Shown: positions 8,573 through 17,097 of the stretch, piece after piece
How the letters are laid out: every line of letters starts with the position of its first letter
Numbering within the stretch: position 1 is the first letter of the stretch
NCBI GenBank assembly: GCA_002409745.1
Contig: DHOU01000025.1
Span: 1 to 43,114, forward strand
Source of the DNA: Bacteroidales bacterium UBA5382
GTDB taxonomy: Bacteria > Bacteroidota > Bacteroidia > Bacteroidales > Dysgonomonadaceae
Direction: 5' to 3'
DNA: 43,114 nt
Program-made: the position numbers and the translations under genes
The notes under the pieces: model-generated
What the model was told of the DNA's origin: nothing
What the model saw: only the letters and a program-made list of their open reading frames with translations
Databases searched by the model: none

Positions 8573-11500
8573 ATGGCATTTAGAAAAGACAATAAAATAA
8601 AGAGTAACTTTTCAAAAATTACTATTGGCTTAGCTTCTCCCGAACAGATTTTAGAGAGTTCTTACGGTGAAGTCTTAAAGCCTGAAACTATAAACTATCG
8701 GACGTATAAACCCGAACGTGACGGTTTGTTTTGTGAACGTATTTTCGGACCCGTAAAAGACTATGAATGTCATTGCGGTAAGTATAAGAGAATCCGTTAC
8801 AAGGGTATCGTGTGTGATCGATGCGGTGTGGAAGTGACCGAAAAGAAGGTGCGTCGCGAACGTACCGGACATATTCATTTGGTCGTTCCGGTTGCCCATA
8901 TCTGGTATTTCCGGTCGTTGCCCAACAAGATCGGTTATTTGTTGGGAATAGCCACCAAGAAACTCGATTCGATCATTTATTACGAACGGTACGTCGTGGT
9001 ACAACCCGGTGTGCTGGAAGATAAAGTAGCCGAAAGAGACCTTCTTACGGAAGAAGAATATCTGGAACTGCTGGAAGGGCTTCCGAAAGATAATCAATTG
9101 CTGGAAGATACCGATCCGAATAAATTTATTGCCAAGATGGGCGCCGAGGCTATTTTGGATCTTCTGGAACGTATCAATCTCGACAAATTGGCCAATCAAC
9201 TTCGTAACCGGGCCAGCACCGATACGTCGCAACAACGTAAGAACGAAGCCTTGAAACAACTTCAGGTGGTCGAGGCATTCCGCTCGTCGAGAAATATCAA
9301 TAAGCCGGAATGGATGATTATGAAAGTAATCCCCGTGATTCCTCCCGATTTGAGGCCCTTGGTGCCTTTGGACGGAGGGCGTTTCGCCACTTCCGACTTG
9401 AACGATTTGTATCGCCGTGTGATTATCCGGAACAACCGGTTGAAACGATTGATGGACATCAAAGCGCCCGATGTGATTTTGCGTAATGAAAAACGCATGT
9501 TGCAGGAAGCGGTCGACTCGTTGTTCGACAACTCGCGTAAATCGAGTGCGATTAAAACCGAATCGAACCGTCCGTTAAAATCACTTTCGGACAGCTTGAA
9601 GGGAAAACAGGGACGTTTCCGTCAAAACCTGTTGGGTAAGCGTGTCGACTATTCGGCGCGTTCGGTAATCGTTGTCGGTCCCGAATTGAAAATGAACGAA
9701 TGCGGCTTGCCGAAAGATATGGCAGCCGAACTATACAAACCCTTCATCATCCGTAAACTGATAGAGCGGGGGATTGTGAAAACGGTAAAATCGGCAAAGA
9801 AAATTGTCGACCGTAAAGAACCCGTCGTTTACGACATCCTCGAATATGTGATGAAAGGGCATCCTGTTATGCTGAACCGTGCCCCGACATTGCACCGGCT
9901 CGGTATCCAGGCTTTCCAACCGAAACTAATCGAAGGAAAAGCCATTCAGTTGCACCCGTTGGCTTGTACGGCTTTCAATGCCGACTTCGACGGCGACCAG
10001 ATGGCCGTTCACTTGCCGTTGGGCAATGAAGCCATTTTGGAAGCGCAATTGCTGATGCTGGGGTCGCATAACATTCTGAATCCGGCTAACGGCGCTCCTA
10101 TTACCGTTCCTTCGCAGGATATGGTGCTCGGACTGTATTACATTACCAAAATACGTCCCCATGCCAAGGGCGAAGGCCTGATTTTCTACGGCGAAGAAGA
10201 AGCCATTATCGCTTACCAGGAAGGGAAGGTCGATATCCATGCGCCGGTGAAAGTCATTGTCGACGATATCGACGAGGAAGGTAATCCGATCCGCAAAATG
10301 CACGATACATCGGTAGGGCGGGTTATCACCAATGAGTATATTCCGAAAGAAGTAGGATATATCAATGAACTGCTCTCTAAAAAATCGCTTCGTGATATCA
10401 TCGGAAAGGTGATCAAGACCTGCGGGGTTGCCCGCACGGCACAATATCTGGATGATATTAAAGCCCTCGGATATAAAATGGCCTTCAAGGGCGGATTGTC
10501 GTTCAACCTCGAAGATGTGATTATCCCGAAAGAAAAAGAGACATTGATCAAGCAGGGGTATGACGAAGTAGAGCAGATCATGGAGAACTATAATATGGGT
10601 TTCATTACCTATAACGAGCGCTACAATCAGATTATCGATACATGGACGCATATCAACTCCAAGTTGTCGAATATCCTGATGAAACAATTGGCCGAAGACG
10701 ACCAGGGTTTCAACTCCGTGTATATGATGCTCGACTCGGGCGCCCGTGGTTCGCGCGAACAGATCCGTCAGTTGTCGGGTATGCGTGGATTGATGGCGAA
10801 GCCGCAAAAGAGCGGCGCCGAAGGCGGACAGATTATCGAGAACCCGATTTTGTCGAACTTTAAGGAAGGCTTGTCGGTGTTGGAGTACTTCATCTCGACG
10901 CACGGCGCCCGTAAGGGACTTGCCGATACCGCCTTGAAGACGGCCGATGCGGGTTACCTCACGCGTCGTCTGGTAGACGTGTCGCAGGATGTGATTATCA
11001 CCGAAGAAGATTGCGGTACGTTGCGCGGATTGGTCGCTACGGCTATAAAGAAGAATGATGAAGTGATTGCTTCCCTTTACGAACGTATTTTGGGCCGTGT
11101 TTCGGTTCACGACGTTCAGCATCCGACAACCGGCGAAATACTGGTGCAGTCGGGAGAAGAAATAACGGAAGAAATCGCCCGGAAAATAGAAGAGTCACCC
11201 ATCGAACGGGTCGAAATACGCTCGGTGCTTACGTGCGAATCGCATCATGGCGTGTGTGCAAAATGTTACGGACGTAACCTGGCCACCGGACGGTTGGTAC
11301 AGAAGGGCGAAGCCGTTGGCGTTGTTGCCGCCCAGTCTATCGGTGAGCCGGGTACGCAGTTGACGCTCCGTACGTTCCACGTAGGAGGTATTGCTTCGAA
11401 TATCGCGGCCGAGAGTCAGATTGCCGCCAAATACGATGGTATTCTGCAATTCGATGAGTTGCGTGTGGTCGATGTAAAAGATGCCGAAGGCAAGCCCTAC

Positions 11501-12856
11501 AAAGTGGTGGTGAGCCGTTTGGTGGAAATGCGTATTGTCGATCCGAATACCAAGATTGTGTTGTTGACGCACAACGTGCCTTACGGTTCGAAACTCTATT
11601 TCGGAGAAGGCGATAAGGTGCAAAAGGGCGAATTGATTTGCGAATGGGATCCGTTTAACGCGGTGATTATTTCGGAGGCGACCGGTACGATTAAGTTCGA
11701 AAGCTTTACCGAAGGGGGAACCTATAAAGTGGAATCGGATGAGCAAACCGGATTGAAAGAAAAGGTTATCATCGAGTCGCGCGACAAAACCAAAGCTCCA
11801 TCGGCTCATATCGTTAACGAAGACGGAGATATTCTGCGCACGTATACATTACCGTTGGGCGCGCACATCGTCCGGAATGAAAACGATACGATTAAAGCGG
11901 GTGACGTATTGGTGAAAATTCCTCGCGCCGTGGGTAAAGCCGGCGATATCACGGGAGGTCTGCCTCGCGTTACCGAGCTTTTCGAAGCGCGTAACCCTTC
12001 GAATCCGGCCGTTGTTGCCGAGATCGACGGAGAGGTTTCTTTCGGTAAAATCAAACGGGGTAACCAGGAAATTATGATCACTTCCAAAATAGGGGAAGTG
12101 AAAAAATATCTTGTTCCGCTGTCCAAGCAGATATTGGTGCAGGAAAACGACTTTATCCGCGCAGGAATGCCGTTGTCCGACGGAGCCATTACTCCGGCCG
12201 ACATTCTCGCTATCATGGGGCCGACGGCTGTACAGGAATACATTGTGAACGAAGTACAGGATGTGTACCGTCTGCAAGGAGTGAAGATCAACGATAAGCA
12301 CTTCGAGGTGATTGTTCGCCAGATGATGCGTAAAGTGGAAGTGATCGATCCGGGAGACACCCGCTTCCTCGAACAGCAATTGGTCGACAAACTGGATATT
12401 ATGGAAGAGAACGACCGCATTTGGGGCAAGAAGGTCATTATGGATGCCGGCGATTCGCAGGTATTCGAACCGGGACAGATTGTTACTGTGCGCAAATTGC
12501 GTGACGAGAACAGTTCGCTGAAACGGCGCGACCTGAAACTGGTGGAAGCACGCGATGCGGTTCCCGCTACGGCCAACCAGATTTTGCAAGGGATTACCCG
12601 TGCCGCTCTTCAAACGACCAGCTTTATGTCGGCTGCTTCTTTCCAGGAAACGACGAAGGTATTGAACGATGCCGCCATCAATGGTAAAGTCGATCTGCTG
12701 GAAGGGTTGAAAGAGAATGTGATTTGCGGACATTTGATTCCTGCCGGTACCGGTCAGCGCGATTTCGACAAATTGATTGTCGGGCCGCGTGAGGAGTTCG
12801 AAAAGTTGAAATCGAATAAACGTTCCAACCTGTTTCAGGAAGTAGAAGAAGAGTAA
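8573..12856 (+). CDS. rpoC: DNA-directed RNA polymerase subunit beta'
   Basis: This is the largest subunit of RNA polymerase and holds the catalytic magnesium site. At 1427 aa it is full length for Bacteroidota. It has the N-terminal zinc site [20 protein letters not shown], the catalytic [12 protein letters not shown] (three metal-binding Asp), the bridge/trigger region [24 protein letters not shown], and the second zinc site with [15 protein letters not shown]. It starts 28 bases after rpoB, is probably co-transcribed with it, and is followed by an intrinsic terminator. Confidence 0.98.
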   Translation: MAFRKDNKIKSNFSKITIGLASPEQILESSYGEVLKPETINYRTYKPERDGLFCERIFGPVKDYECHCGKYKRIRYKGIVCDRCGVEVTEKKVRRERTGHIHLVVPVAHIWYFRSLPNKIGYLLGIATKKLDSIIYYERYVVVQPGVLEDKVAERDLLTEEEYLELLEGLPKDNQLLEDTDPNKFIAKMGAEAILDLLERINLDKLANQLRNRASTDTSQQRKNEALKQLQVVEAFRSSRNINKPEWMIMKVIPVIPPDLRPLVPLDGGRFATSDLNDLYRRVIIRNNRLKRLMDIKAPDVILRNEKRMLQEAVDSLFDNSRKSSAIKTESNRPLKSLSDSLKGKQGRFRQNLLGKRVDYSARSVIVVGPELKMNECGLPKDMAAELYKPFIIRKLIERGIVKTVKSAKKIVDRKEPVVYDILEYVMKGHPVMLNRAPTLHRLGIQAFQPKLIEGKAIQLHPLACTAFNADFDGDQMAVHLPLGNEAILEAQLLMLGSHNILNPANGAPITVPSQDMVLGLYYITKIRPHAKGEGLIFYGEEEAIIAYQEGKVDIHAPVKVIVDDIDEEGNPIRKMHDTSVGRVITNEYIPKEVGYINELLSKKSLRDIIGKVIKTCGVARTAQYLDDIKALGYKMAFKGGLSFNLEDVIIPKEKETLIKQGYDEVEQIMENYNMGFITYNERYNQIIDTWTHINSKLSNILMKQLAEDDQGFNSVYMMLDSGARGSREQIRQLSGMRGLMAKPQKSGAEGGQIIENPILSNFKEGLSVLEYFISTHGARKGLADTALKTADAGYLTRRLVDVSQDVIITEEDCGTLRGLVATAIKKNDEVIASLYERILGRVSVHDVQHPTTGEILVQSGEEITEEIARKIEESPIERVEIRSVLTCESHHGVCAKCYGRNLATGRLVQKGEAVGVVAAQSIGEPGTQLTLRTFHVGGIASNIAAESQIAAKYDGILQFDELRVVDVKDAEGKPYKVVVSRLVEMRIVDPNTKIVLLTHNVPYGSKLYFGEGDKVQKGELICEWDPFNAVIISEATGTIKFESFTEGGTYKVESDEQTGLKEKVIIESRDKTKAPSAHIVNEDGDILRTYTLPLGAHIVRNENDTIKAGDVLVKIPRAVGKAGDITGGLPRVTELFEARNPSNPAVVAEIDGEVSFGKIKRGNQEIMITSKIGEVKKYLVPLSKQILVQENDFIRAGMPLSDGAITPADILAIMGPTAVQEYIVNEVQDVYRLQGVKINDKHFEVIVRQMMRKVEVIDPGDTRFLEQQLVDKLDIMEENDRIWGKKVIMDAGDSQVFEPGQIVTVRKLRDENSSLKRRDLKLVEARDAVPATANQILQGITRAALQTTSFMSAASFQETTKVLNDAAINGKVDLLEGLKENVICGHLIPAGTGQRDFDKLIVGPREEFEKLKSNKRSNLFQEVEEE

Positions 12857-12880
12857 CTTACCGTTATTTGCTACATAATA

Positions 12881-12912
12881 AAAGGGTGTTCCGCAAGGGA
12901 TGCCTTTTTTTT
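12881..12912 (+). terminator. intrinsic terminator after rpoC
   Basis: AAAGG-G-TGTTCC pairs with GGGATG-CCTTT across a GCAA tetraloop, with one bulged G and three G-T wobbles. A run of eight T follows (12905-12912). It lies 24 bases after the rpoC stop and closes the long ribosomal/polymerase operon. Confidence 0.85.
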
Positions 12913-13009
12913 GATGTTAATCATCATTCGTTTCATCCATAGCCGATGGTTTCAAACACCGGCCAAAAAATGGAAAGGATGAAGTGAGTGTAATAAAAAG
13001 GGAGAAGAA

Positions 13010-13047
13010 ATTGTACAAACGGACAACTTATTCTATTTTTGTACAAA
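13010..13047 (+). promoter_or_regulatory. promoter overlapped by two TTGTACAA palindromes (toxin-antitoxin operator)
   Basis: The word TTGTACAAA occurs twice, at 13011-13019 and 13039-13047. Each contains the perfect palindrome TTGTACAA. Between and overlapping them is a Bacteroidota-type promoter: TTG (13011-13013), a 20-base spacer, then TATTTTTG (13034-13041), matching the TAnnTTTG -7 consensus. Both promoter elements share bases with a palindrome, so a bound repressor would block the promoter. The downstream XRE antitoxin is the natural candidate, but this is inference. Confidence 0.6.
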
Positions 13048-13381
13048 GATTATTTCTCTAACTTCTATAAACAACAAAAACAGAAAGTAAAAGAATATAC
13101 AAAATCAGATCATTCGGAAAATTCAAAACAGTTTCTTAGATTAATCGAAACAATTCCGCAAATTCCAACAGAATATCTTAAACATCTTGAGAAAACAGAC
13201 GGTTTGTATGAAATAAGAGTTCAGTCAGGAAGTGCTATTTTTAGAATTTTCTGTTTTTTCGATGAAGGATAATTAGTTGTATTAGCAAATGGATTTCAGA
13301 AGAAAATAAAAAAAAACGCCAAAGCAAGAAATTGAAAAAGCATTAAAAATAAAAGAGGAATATGAGCACGGTGAATACTAA
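13039..13381 (+). pseudogene. HigB/Gp49-like toxin, inactivated
   Basis: The translated fragment ends ...EKTDGLYEIRVQSGSAIFRIFCFFDEG and is then cut by TAA (13270-13272). Reading on in the same frame gives LVVLANGFQKK, the conserved next strand of Gp49/HigB-type RelE-fold mRNA interferases, so the TAA most likely replaced CAA (Gln). A frameshift in the A-run near 13307-13316 then moves the frame. After it, TPKQEIEKALKIKEEYEHGEY and a stop at 13379-13381 complete the family C-terminus. The 5' end also lacks a good start: the only in-frame candidate is TTG 13039, which lies inside the -7 promoter box. So there are at least two disabling changes. The frame overlaps the antitoxin start by 20 bases, as in an intact operon. 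Confidence 0.85.
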
Positions 13382-13670
13382 AGACTTGAAATCTCTTGAC
13401 CAATTTGTCGATGAACAATATGGCAAGAGAGGAACTGAAAAACGTGAAACCTTTGAAAAAGGATACGAAAGGTTCAAACTTGGGTTTATTCTCCAACAAG
13501 CTCGTCTTGAAAGAGGAATGACACAAGAAAAACTTGCCGAAAAAGTCGGGACAAACAAAGGTTATATTTCGCGAGTTGAAAACAATATGAAAGACGTTCG
13601 TATTTCGACACTTCAAAAAATCATCGAAAAAGGTTTTGGAGGACATTTGGAATTGACGATAAAAATGTAA
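13362..13670 (+). CDS. HigA-like XRE-family antitoxin
   Basis: This 102-aa protein has a helix-turn-helix of the Cro/C1 (XRE) class at about residues 43-85: ARLERGMTQEKLAEKVGTNKGYISRVENN. The N-terminal third (KDLKSLDQFVDEQYGKRGTEKRETFEKGYERF) is the linker usual in antitoxins paired with Gp49-type toxins. It would neutralise the toxin and repress the shared promoter. Its frame is intact while the toxin in front is broken, so it is now a solitary antitoxin or local repressor. ATG 13362 lies inside the old toxin C-terminus, a common toxin-first layout. Confidence 0.85.
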   Translation: MSTVNTKDLKSLDQFVDEQYGKRGTEKRETFEKGYERFKLGFILQQARLERGMTQEKLAEKVGTNKGYISRVENNMKDVRISTLQKIIEKGFGGHLELTIKM

Positions 13671-13727
13671 TGCGTCTATGCAATTATATTTTGATGGTGG
13701 AAATAATTCTTTAAATTTTTATAGTTT

Positions 13728-14396
13728 ATGAAGAATACAAAGCCGGCAATGAAACAAATAGCATTGATTTTTTCTTTTCTTTTGACGACGGGACTGTGTC
13801 TCGGACAAGAAAACCATTTAAAACCGGCAAGAGACTTTAGCCGGTATGAAGGCGTTTTGAAAGAGTATTACGACAATCTGTTTCTTTTACTTTATACAGG
13901 GTTTTCGCAAAAACCGTATGCCCGTTATACTTCCAAGCCTTCTTTTTCACAAGAATATGCCTTTTCTGTGGAAATGATTGAGGGGAAATGTTTTATCCTT
14001 TCGAATAGCCTTTCAGAAAATTATTGGTATGCGAAAGATAAAAAATCAGTCAGAATGGATACGTCCAAAATAGAAATCAATCAAGACTTATATCTGAAAA
14101 TAGGGGAATTGTTTGACCTTTTACTGAAGCAAACGAAAGTGCCGGAGCGGAAATTCAAAAAAGGACCCAACGGAGAAGTCTATGAAATAGAAACGATAGT
14201 ATTCGATGGAACCGTCTATTATTTTACGATAACCGGCAAAGACGGAAAAACTGAATCGGGTGAAACGTCGTCCCCCGGCAAAAATTCAGTATTCGGCAGG
14301 CTGGTGAAGATTTGCGACGAGTTGCATTCGCTTGAATTTGAAAGCCCTCTTATTTTAAAAGAAATAGACTTATTAGTGAGTGATTTAAAACAATGA
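13728..14396 (+). CDS. secreted protein of unknown function
   Basis: I do not recognise this 222-aa protein. It begins with a basic stretch (MKNTKPAMKQ) and a hydrophobic core IALIFSFLLTTGLCLG, a likely signal peptide with cleavage near GLCLGQ. A lipobox reading (TGLC) is possible. The rest is soluble, mixed alpha/beta-looking and rich in Lys and Tyr, with no cysteines except around the signal and in ILKICDELH-type segments. No catalytic motif is apparent. It sits between the toxin-antitoxin remnant and the Rpn nuclease. Its stop overlaps a small downstream frame as ATGA. Confidence 0.7.
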   Translation: MKNTKPAMKQIALIFSFLLTTGLCLGQENHLKPARDFSRYEGVLKEYYDNLFLLLYTGFSQKPYARYTSKPSFSQEYAFSVEMIEGKCFILSNSLSENYWYAKDKKSVRMDTSKIEINQDLYLKIGELFDLLLKQTKVPERKFKKGPNGEVYEIETIVFDGTVYYFTITGKDGKTESGETSSPGKNSVFGRLVKICDELHSLEFESPLILKEIDLLVSDLKQ

Positions 14397-14506
14397 AACG
14401 CCGAATGATCCACTTGCCGATACTTTGGTCCCTCCGCTATCGCAAGTCCGGAAAATTGCACTTGCCGGAAGGCAAAACCATCTTCGGAGATGATATTATC
14501 GCTTGA
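14393..14506 (+). CDS. possible 37-aa ORF coupled to the secreted protein
   Basis: ATG 14393 overlaps the TGA of the preceding gene (ATGA) and opens MKRRMIHLPILWSLRYRKSGKLHLPEGKTIFGDDIIA. Its stop (14504-14506) abuts the stop of the convergent rpn gene at 14507. The peptide is basic and resembles nothing I recognise. The coupling overlap and the full use of the gap argue for it. Its shortness and lack of known relatives argue against it. It could also be the tail of a decayed gene. Confidence 0.3.
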   Translation: MKRRMIHLPILWSLRYRKSGKLHLPEGKTIFGDDIIA

Positions 14507-15334
14507 TTACAGTTTTTCGACCTCTTCGGTAGAAAGGCCGCTCACTTTAGAGATCAGCTTTACCGGGATGCCTTCGGCTTTCATATTTCGGGCAATCTCT
14601 ATCTGCTTGTTTTTTTCACCTTCAGTAATTCCTTTTCGCTTTGCCGAATTGATTTGAGCTAGCCGGTCGCGATAAGCTCTGATATCCGCATCGTACCGAA
14701 CCCGGTCTTCCTTGCTCAACGATGCCAAGTCTGCAATCTTCTCCGATTTCTTGAAGATCTTTTTTTCTTCCTTAAAAGGAATTTCTTTTAATGGTTCCAT
14801 ATTTTTTAATACATAAATCCATTTGTCCAAGCCTGTTACACATTCCTCTTTTGTTTTTTTGAAAAACGGAAATTCCACGAAAATAAAACGTAGTTTATCG
14901 CTGAATTGTTTACCGGTATCACGGTCAGCCAATATGACATCTGTACGTAACTTCCCCGCCAAATTAAAATTCAGAAAAAAAATACCGTAAACTGCTTTTA
15001 TACCGAACTCCCATTTCATGCCCCGTTCGCCTTGATTGGCCACTGTCTGAGAAAGATAATATAACGCCCGATCATAAAAATAGTCCTGATGTGTGTTTTG
15101 CATCTCCACAATAATATGCTCTCCTTCTTCCGCCTCGCAGGCAATATCATAAATGCCCTCGCGTCCCTTATGATACAATGGTAGTTGCTCTTTATCGATC
15201 AACCTTATTTTCTTGATTTTTTTCTCGCCGGTGAGTAAATCATTCAAAAAATCGAGCAACAAATCTTTACTGTTCTCTTGGCCGAAAATTCGCTTAAACG
15301 CCACGTCATATGACGGATTAATAAAACGTGTCAT
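14507..15334 (-). CDS. Rpn family PD-(D/E)XK nuclease (transposase_31/TIGR01784-like)
   Basis: The 275-aa product opens with MTRFINPSYDVAFKRIFGQENSKDLLLDFLNDLL, the hallmark start of the Rpn/PD-(D/E)XK transposase-like family. The nuclease core is visible as YDIACEAEEGEHIIVEMQ, giving Asp63 and the E77-x-Q79 pair. The middle (YYLSQTVANQGERGMKWEFGIKAVYGIFFLNF) and the C-terminal coiled segment ending NMKAEGIPVKLISKVSGLSTEEVEKL are also typical. Relatives promote RecA-independent recombination in E. coli; in Bacteroidota they are abundant and mostly uncharacterised. The frame is intact. It is convergent with the secreted-protein gene. Confidence 0.9.
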   Translation of the reverse strand: MTRFINPSYDVAFKRIFGQENSKDLLLDFLNDLLTGEKKIKKIRLIDKEQLPLYHKGREGIYDIACEAEEGEHIIVEMQNTHQDYFYDRALYYLSQTVANQGERGMKWEFGIKAVYGIFFLNFNLAGKLRTDVILADRDTGKQFSDKLRFIFVEFPFFKKTKEECVTGLDKWIYVLKNMEPLKEIPFKEEKKIFKKSEKIADLASLSKEDRVRYDADIRAYRDRLAQINSAKRKGITEGEKNKQIEIARNMKAEGIPVKLISKVSGLSTEEVEKL

Positions 15335-15381
15335 ATATTTCCGTTCAATTTAATCGCGCCTTATATCCTCTACTTCTTACT

Positions 15382-16071
15382 CTACTTCTTATTTTCGCCT
15401 TTTTTCTCCTCTTCTTTCTTTTTCGACTTTTCGGCGTTGAGTAGCGCTTTTATTTTAGTCAATGTATATTGGGCGCGTTTGACAGGATCTTTTTTGAAAA
15501 CGATTTTTCCGTTGTAGCATATTTCGGTAATATAACGATCTACATTGTCATAATACACTTGGTTGTCCGCATTAAATTTCCGGAAAGATATTCGTTTTTG
15601 GTTTTGCTCATTGTTTAGGGTTGCAATTTCGGTAACATCCGTCGTAAGACCTTCGACAAACCCGTCGGGCATGTAGGACGTAAGTTCTTCGGCATGCGTG
15701 GTTGCATAAGCGATAGCCTCCTTGGAAGCTGCCACTCCGCCTTCGATATTACCCGAATGGAATTCTTTACGGGCGAGGATTATTTCTTCCTTTTTCAATC
15801 CCGCCGATTGGAAGTAATTGCCCAAAAGCAATAGCTTGTCGTTGATATTCTTGCTTTTGTCTGCAATGGAGTCGGTTAGTATGGTCAGTTCTTTTTGATG
15901 TACATATTTCGACTCGATTTTTTGCAAGTCGGCCAATGAGGTTTGTGCTCCGGCCAGATAGGTTTCGTTCATGTGTTTAAACAGAGCGGTAAAAGCCGGT
16001 AGATCCGTGCCGAAGTTCCCAAATATCATGGTTGCTGCGGGTGCGTATTCTTCTTTTCTTAAATTTGCCAT
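15382..16071 (-). CDS. unknown helical protein, 229 aa
   Basis: I do not recognise this protein with confidence. A relation to Bacteroidota DUF6261-type proteins is possible but only a weak impression. The start NLRKEEYAPAATMIFGNF is followed by largely alpha-helical, charged sequence, then an aromatic segment (RKFNADNQVYYDNVDRYITEICYNGKIVFKKDPVKRAQYTLTKIKALL, shown in parts) and a Lys/Glu tail ending EEEKKGENKK. There is no signal peptide, membrane segment or catalytic motif. It is upstream of the rpn gene on the same strand with a gap of 47 bases, so the two may be co-transcribed. Confidence 0.75.
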   Translation of the reverse strand: MANLRKEEYAPAATMIFGNFGTDLPAFTALFKHMNETYLAGAQTSLADLQKIESKYVHQKELTILTDSIADKSKNINDKLLLLGNYFQSAGLKKEEIILARKEFHSGNIEGGVAASKEAIAYATTHAEELTSYMPDGFVEGLTTDVTEIATLNNEQNQKRISFRKFNADNQVYYDNVDRYITEICYNGKIVFKKDPVKRAQYTLTKIKALLNAEKSKKKEEEKKGENKK

Positions 16072-16137
16072 AACATCGATTTTTTAGTTATTAATTATCA
16101 TTCGTTTGTTTATAAATAAATTATTTTGAATAGTATC

Positions 16138-16389
16138 GGACATTTCATACCGAAAATTATTCACTGCATAAAATGAATTTAATATATCATAAGTTCGATT
16201 CTTCATCGCACGATTAAAAGTGCTCAACGCACAATATAATTTGCCTATCGCACGATATAAAATACTTATTACATAAGGAAAATTGGTTATTACATAAAGG
16301 GAATTTAATATTTCACGAGAGAAACAAGCTTTTGCACAACAAAAATTTCGCTTTGCACGATGTAAATTGATTTTTTCAGAAAGTAAAAG
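16138..16389. repeat. 21-bp degenerate tandem array, 12 units in exact phase
   Basis: A TGCA/CGCA/TACA/TTCA-type core recurs with its CA at 16146, 16167, 16188, 16209, 16230, 16251, 16272, 16293, 16314, 16335, 16356 and 16377: twelve units, each exactly 21 bases apart. Units resemble one another only loosely (for example CGCACGATATAAAAT, CGCACAATATAATTT, TACATAAAGGGAATT, TGCACGATGTAAATT). The period equals two helical turns of B-DNA and also seven codons. On the - strand it reads as heptapeptides such as NFPYVIS, ILYRAIG, KLYCALS and TFNRAMK. Confidence 0.85.
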
Positions 16390-16680
16390 GGTTGTTTTGC
16401 CCTGCACATTATTCACCTTGCTCGGGTTTTTAACAAGTTCACTCGGGTGATTGACACTCACGCATCGGATTTTACATGCGGTGCTTGGTTTTTTTCCTAT
16501 TATACACCATTCAACGTTCATTGCATACATGTTAAAAAAACCTGTATACCTTTTTTCTATGTTTATTGCGGTTTGATTGCGCTGCAGTTCTATATGGCGG
16601 CGTATTTTTCAAATCGTTAGATGCTGCAATATTAGGGATCTTTTTTGAGATAAACAAATTTTCCGGAGATTTTTTTATAT

Positions 16681-16851
16681 GATTATCCGCAAAACGACCT
16701 AAAGGTAACCTCTCCGCTCGTTCCTCGCTCGTCCCCTTATGCTCAGGGGACAGTTGCGGAGTGCAACTTCTCTACTCTCCCCCTTACGATAAGGGGAGTA
16801 CCGCGAAGCGGGGAGGGGTTAAAAAAGGAATTGGACGCTTTGCAGATAATC
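16681..16851. mobile_element. MITE-like element with 16-bp terminal inverted repeats
   Basis: The left end GATTATCCGCAAAACG (16681-16696) and the reverse complement of the right end (16836-16851, GATTATCTGCAAAGCG) match at 14 of 16 positions. Nested inside are TAACCTCTCCGC against GCGGGGAGGGGTTA, and CCCCTTA (16733-16739) against TAAGGGG (16790-16796). The whole 171 bp could therefore fold into one long stem. The flanks carry a similar T-rich word on both sides (ATTTTTTTATA left, ATTTTTTTTATA right), which could be a target duplication. It contains no reading frame for a transposase. MITE status is inferred from structure. Confidence 0.65.
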
Positions 16852-16917
16852 AATTTTTTTTATAAGTAATTCAAGTTTAGCAGGTTATTTCTCTTAAAAG
16901 CCAACGGGTTGTAGCTT

Positions 16918-17043
16918 ACAGTTAACAGTTACCTTCTACTGCTTACTATTGACTTCTCACTTCTTACTCCTAACTGTTCGTAATTCGTAATTCGTAATTT
17001 GTAATTTGTAATTCGTAATTTGTAATTCGTAATTTGTAATTTC
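16918..17043. repeat. 7-bp periodic array (18 units, half diverged)
   Basis: From 16981 to 17043 the unit TAATTCG/TAATTTG repeats nine times without interruption. The preceding 63 bases keep the same 7-base register but with other words: ACAGTTA, ACAGTTA, CCTTCTA, CTGCTTA, CTATTGA, CTTCTCA, CTTCTTA, CTCCTAA, CTGTTCG. Similar CTACTTCTTACT words occur at 15370-15390, next to a stop codon. Slippage repeats of this kind are known in Bacteroidota intergenic DNA. Confidence 0.85.
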
Positions 17044-17097
17044 TTAAAATCCCTTGCGAAACTTGAGTAAGAAACTGTTTCAATCTCCCCTCAATCC

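Larger units (their letters stand above)
16072..17097. other. 1-kb gene-free stretch filled with repeats
   Basis: I see no convincing gene here. The stretch holds a 21-bp phased array (16138-16389), a MITE-like element (16681-16851) and a 7-bp periodic array (16918-17043). The parts between them, 16390-16680 and 16852-16917, are AT-rich and show nothing I can name. The one long reading frame (16084-16530, - strand) is mostly a translation of the 21-bp array. Confidence 0.75.

Noticed and set aside
9926..11122. 398-aa open frame antisense to rpoC
   Set aside because: Long antisense frames are common in GC-rich conserved genes. It has no plausible start context or domain and is a shadow of rpoC.
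16084..16530. 148-aa reading frame on the - strand
   Set aside because: Most of it is the translation of the 21-bp array, and the rest shows no domain, signal or family likeness. It is kept as an observation under the array, not as a gene.
16138..17043. CRISPR array
   Set aside because: The units are 21 and 7 bp with no unique spacers between constant repeats and no cas genes nearby.
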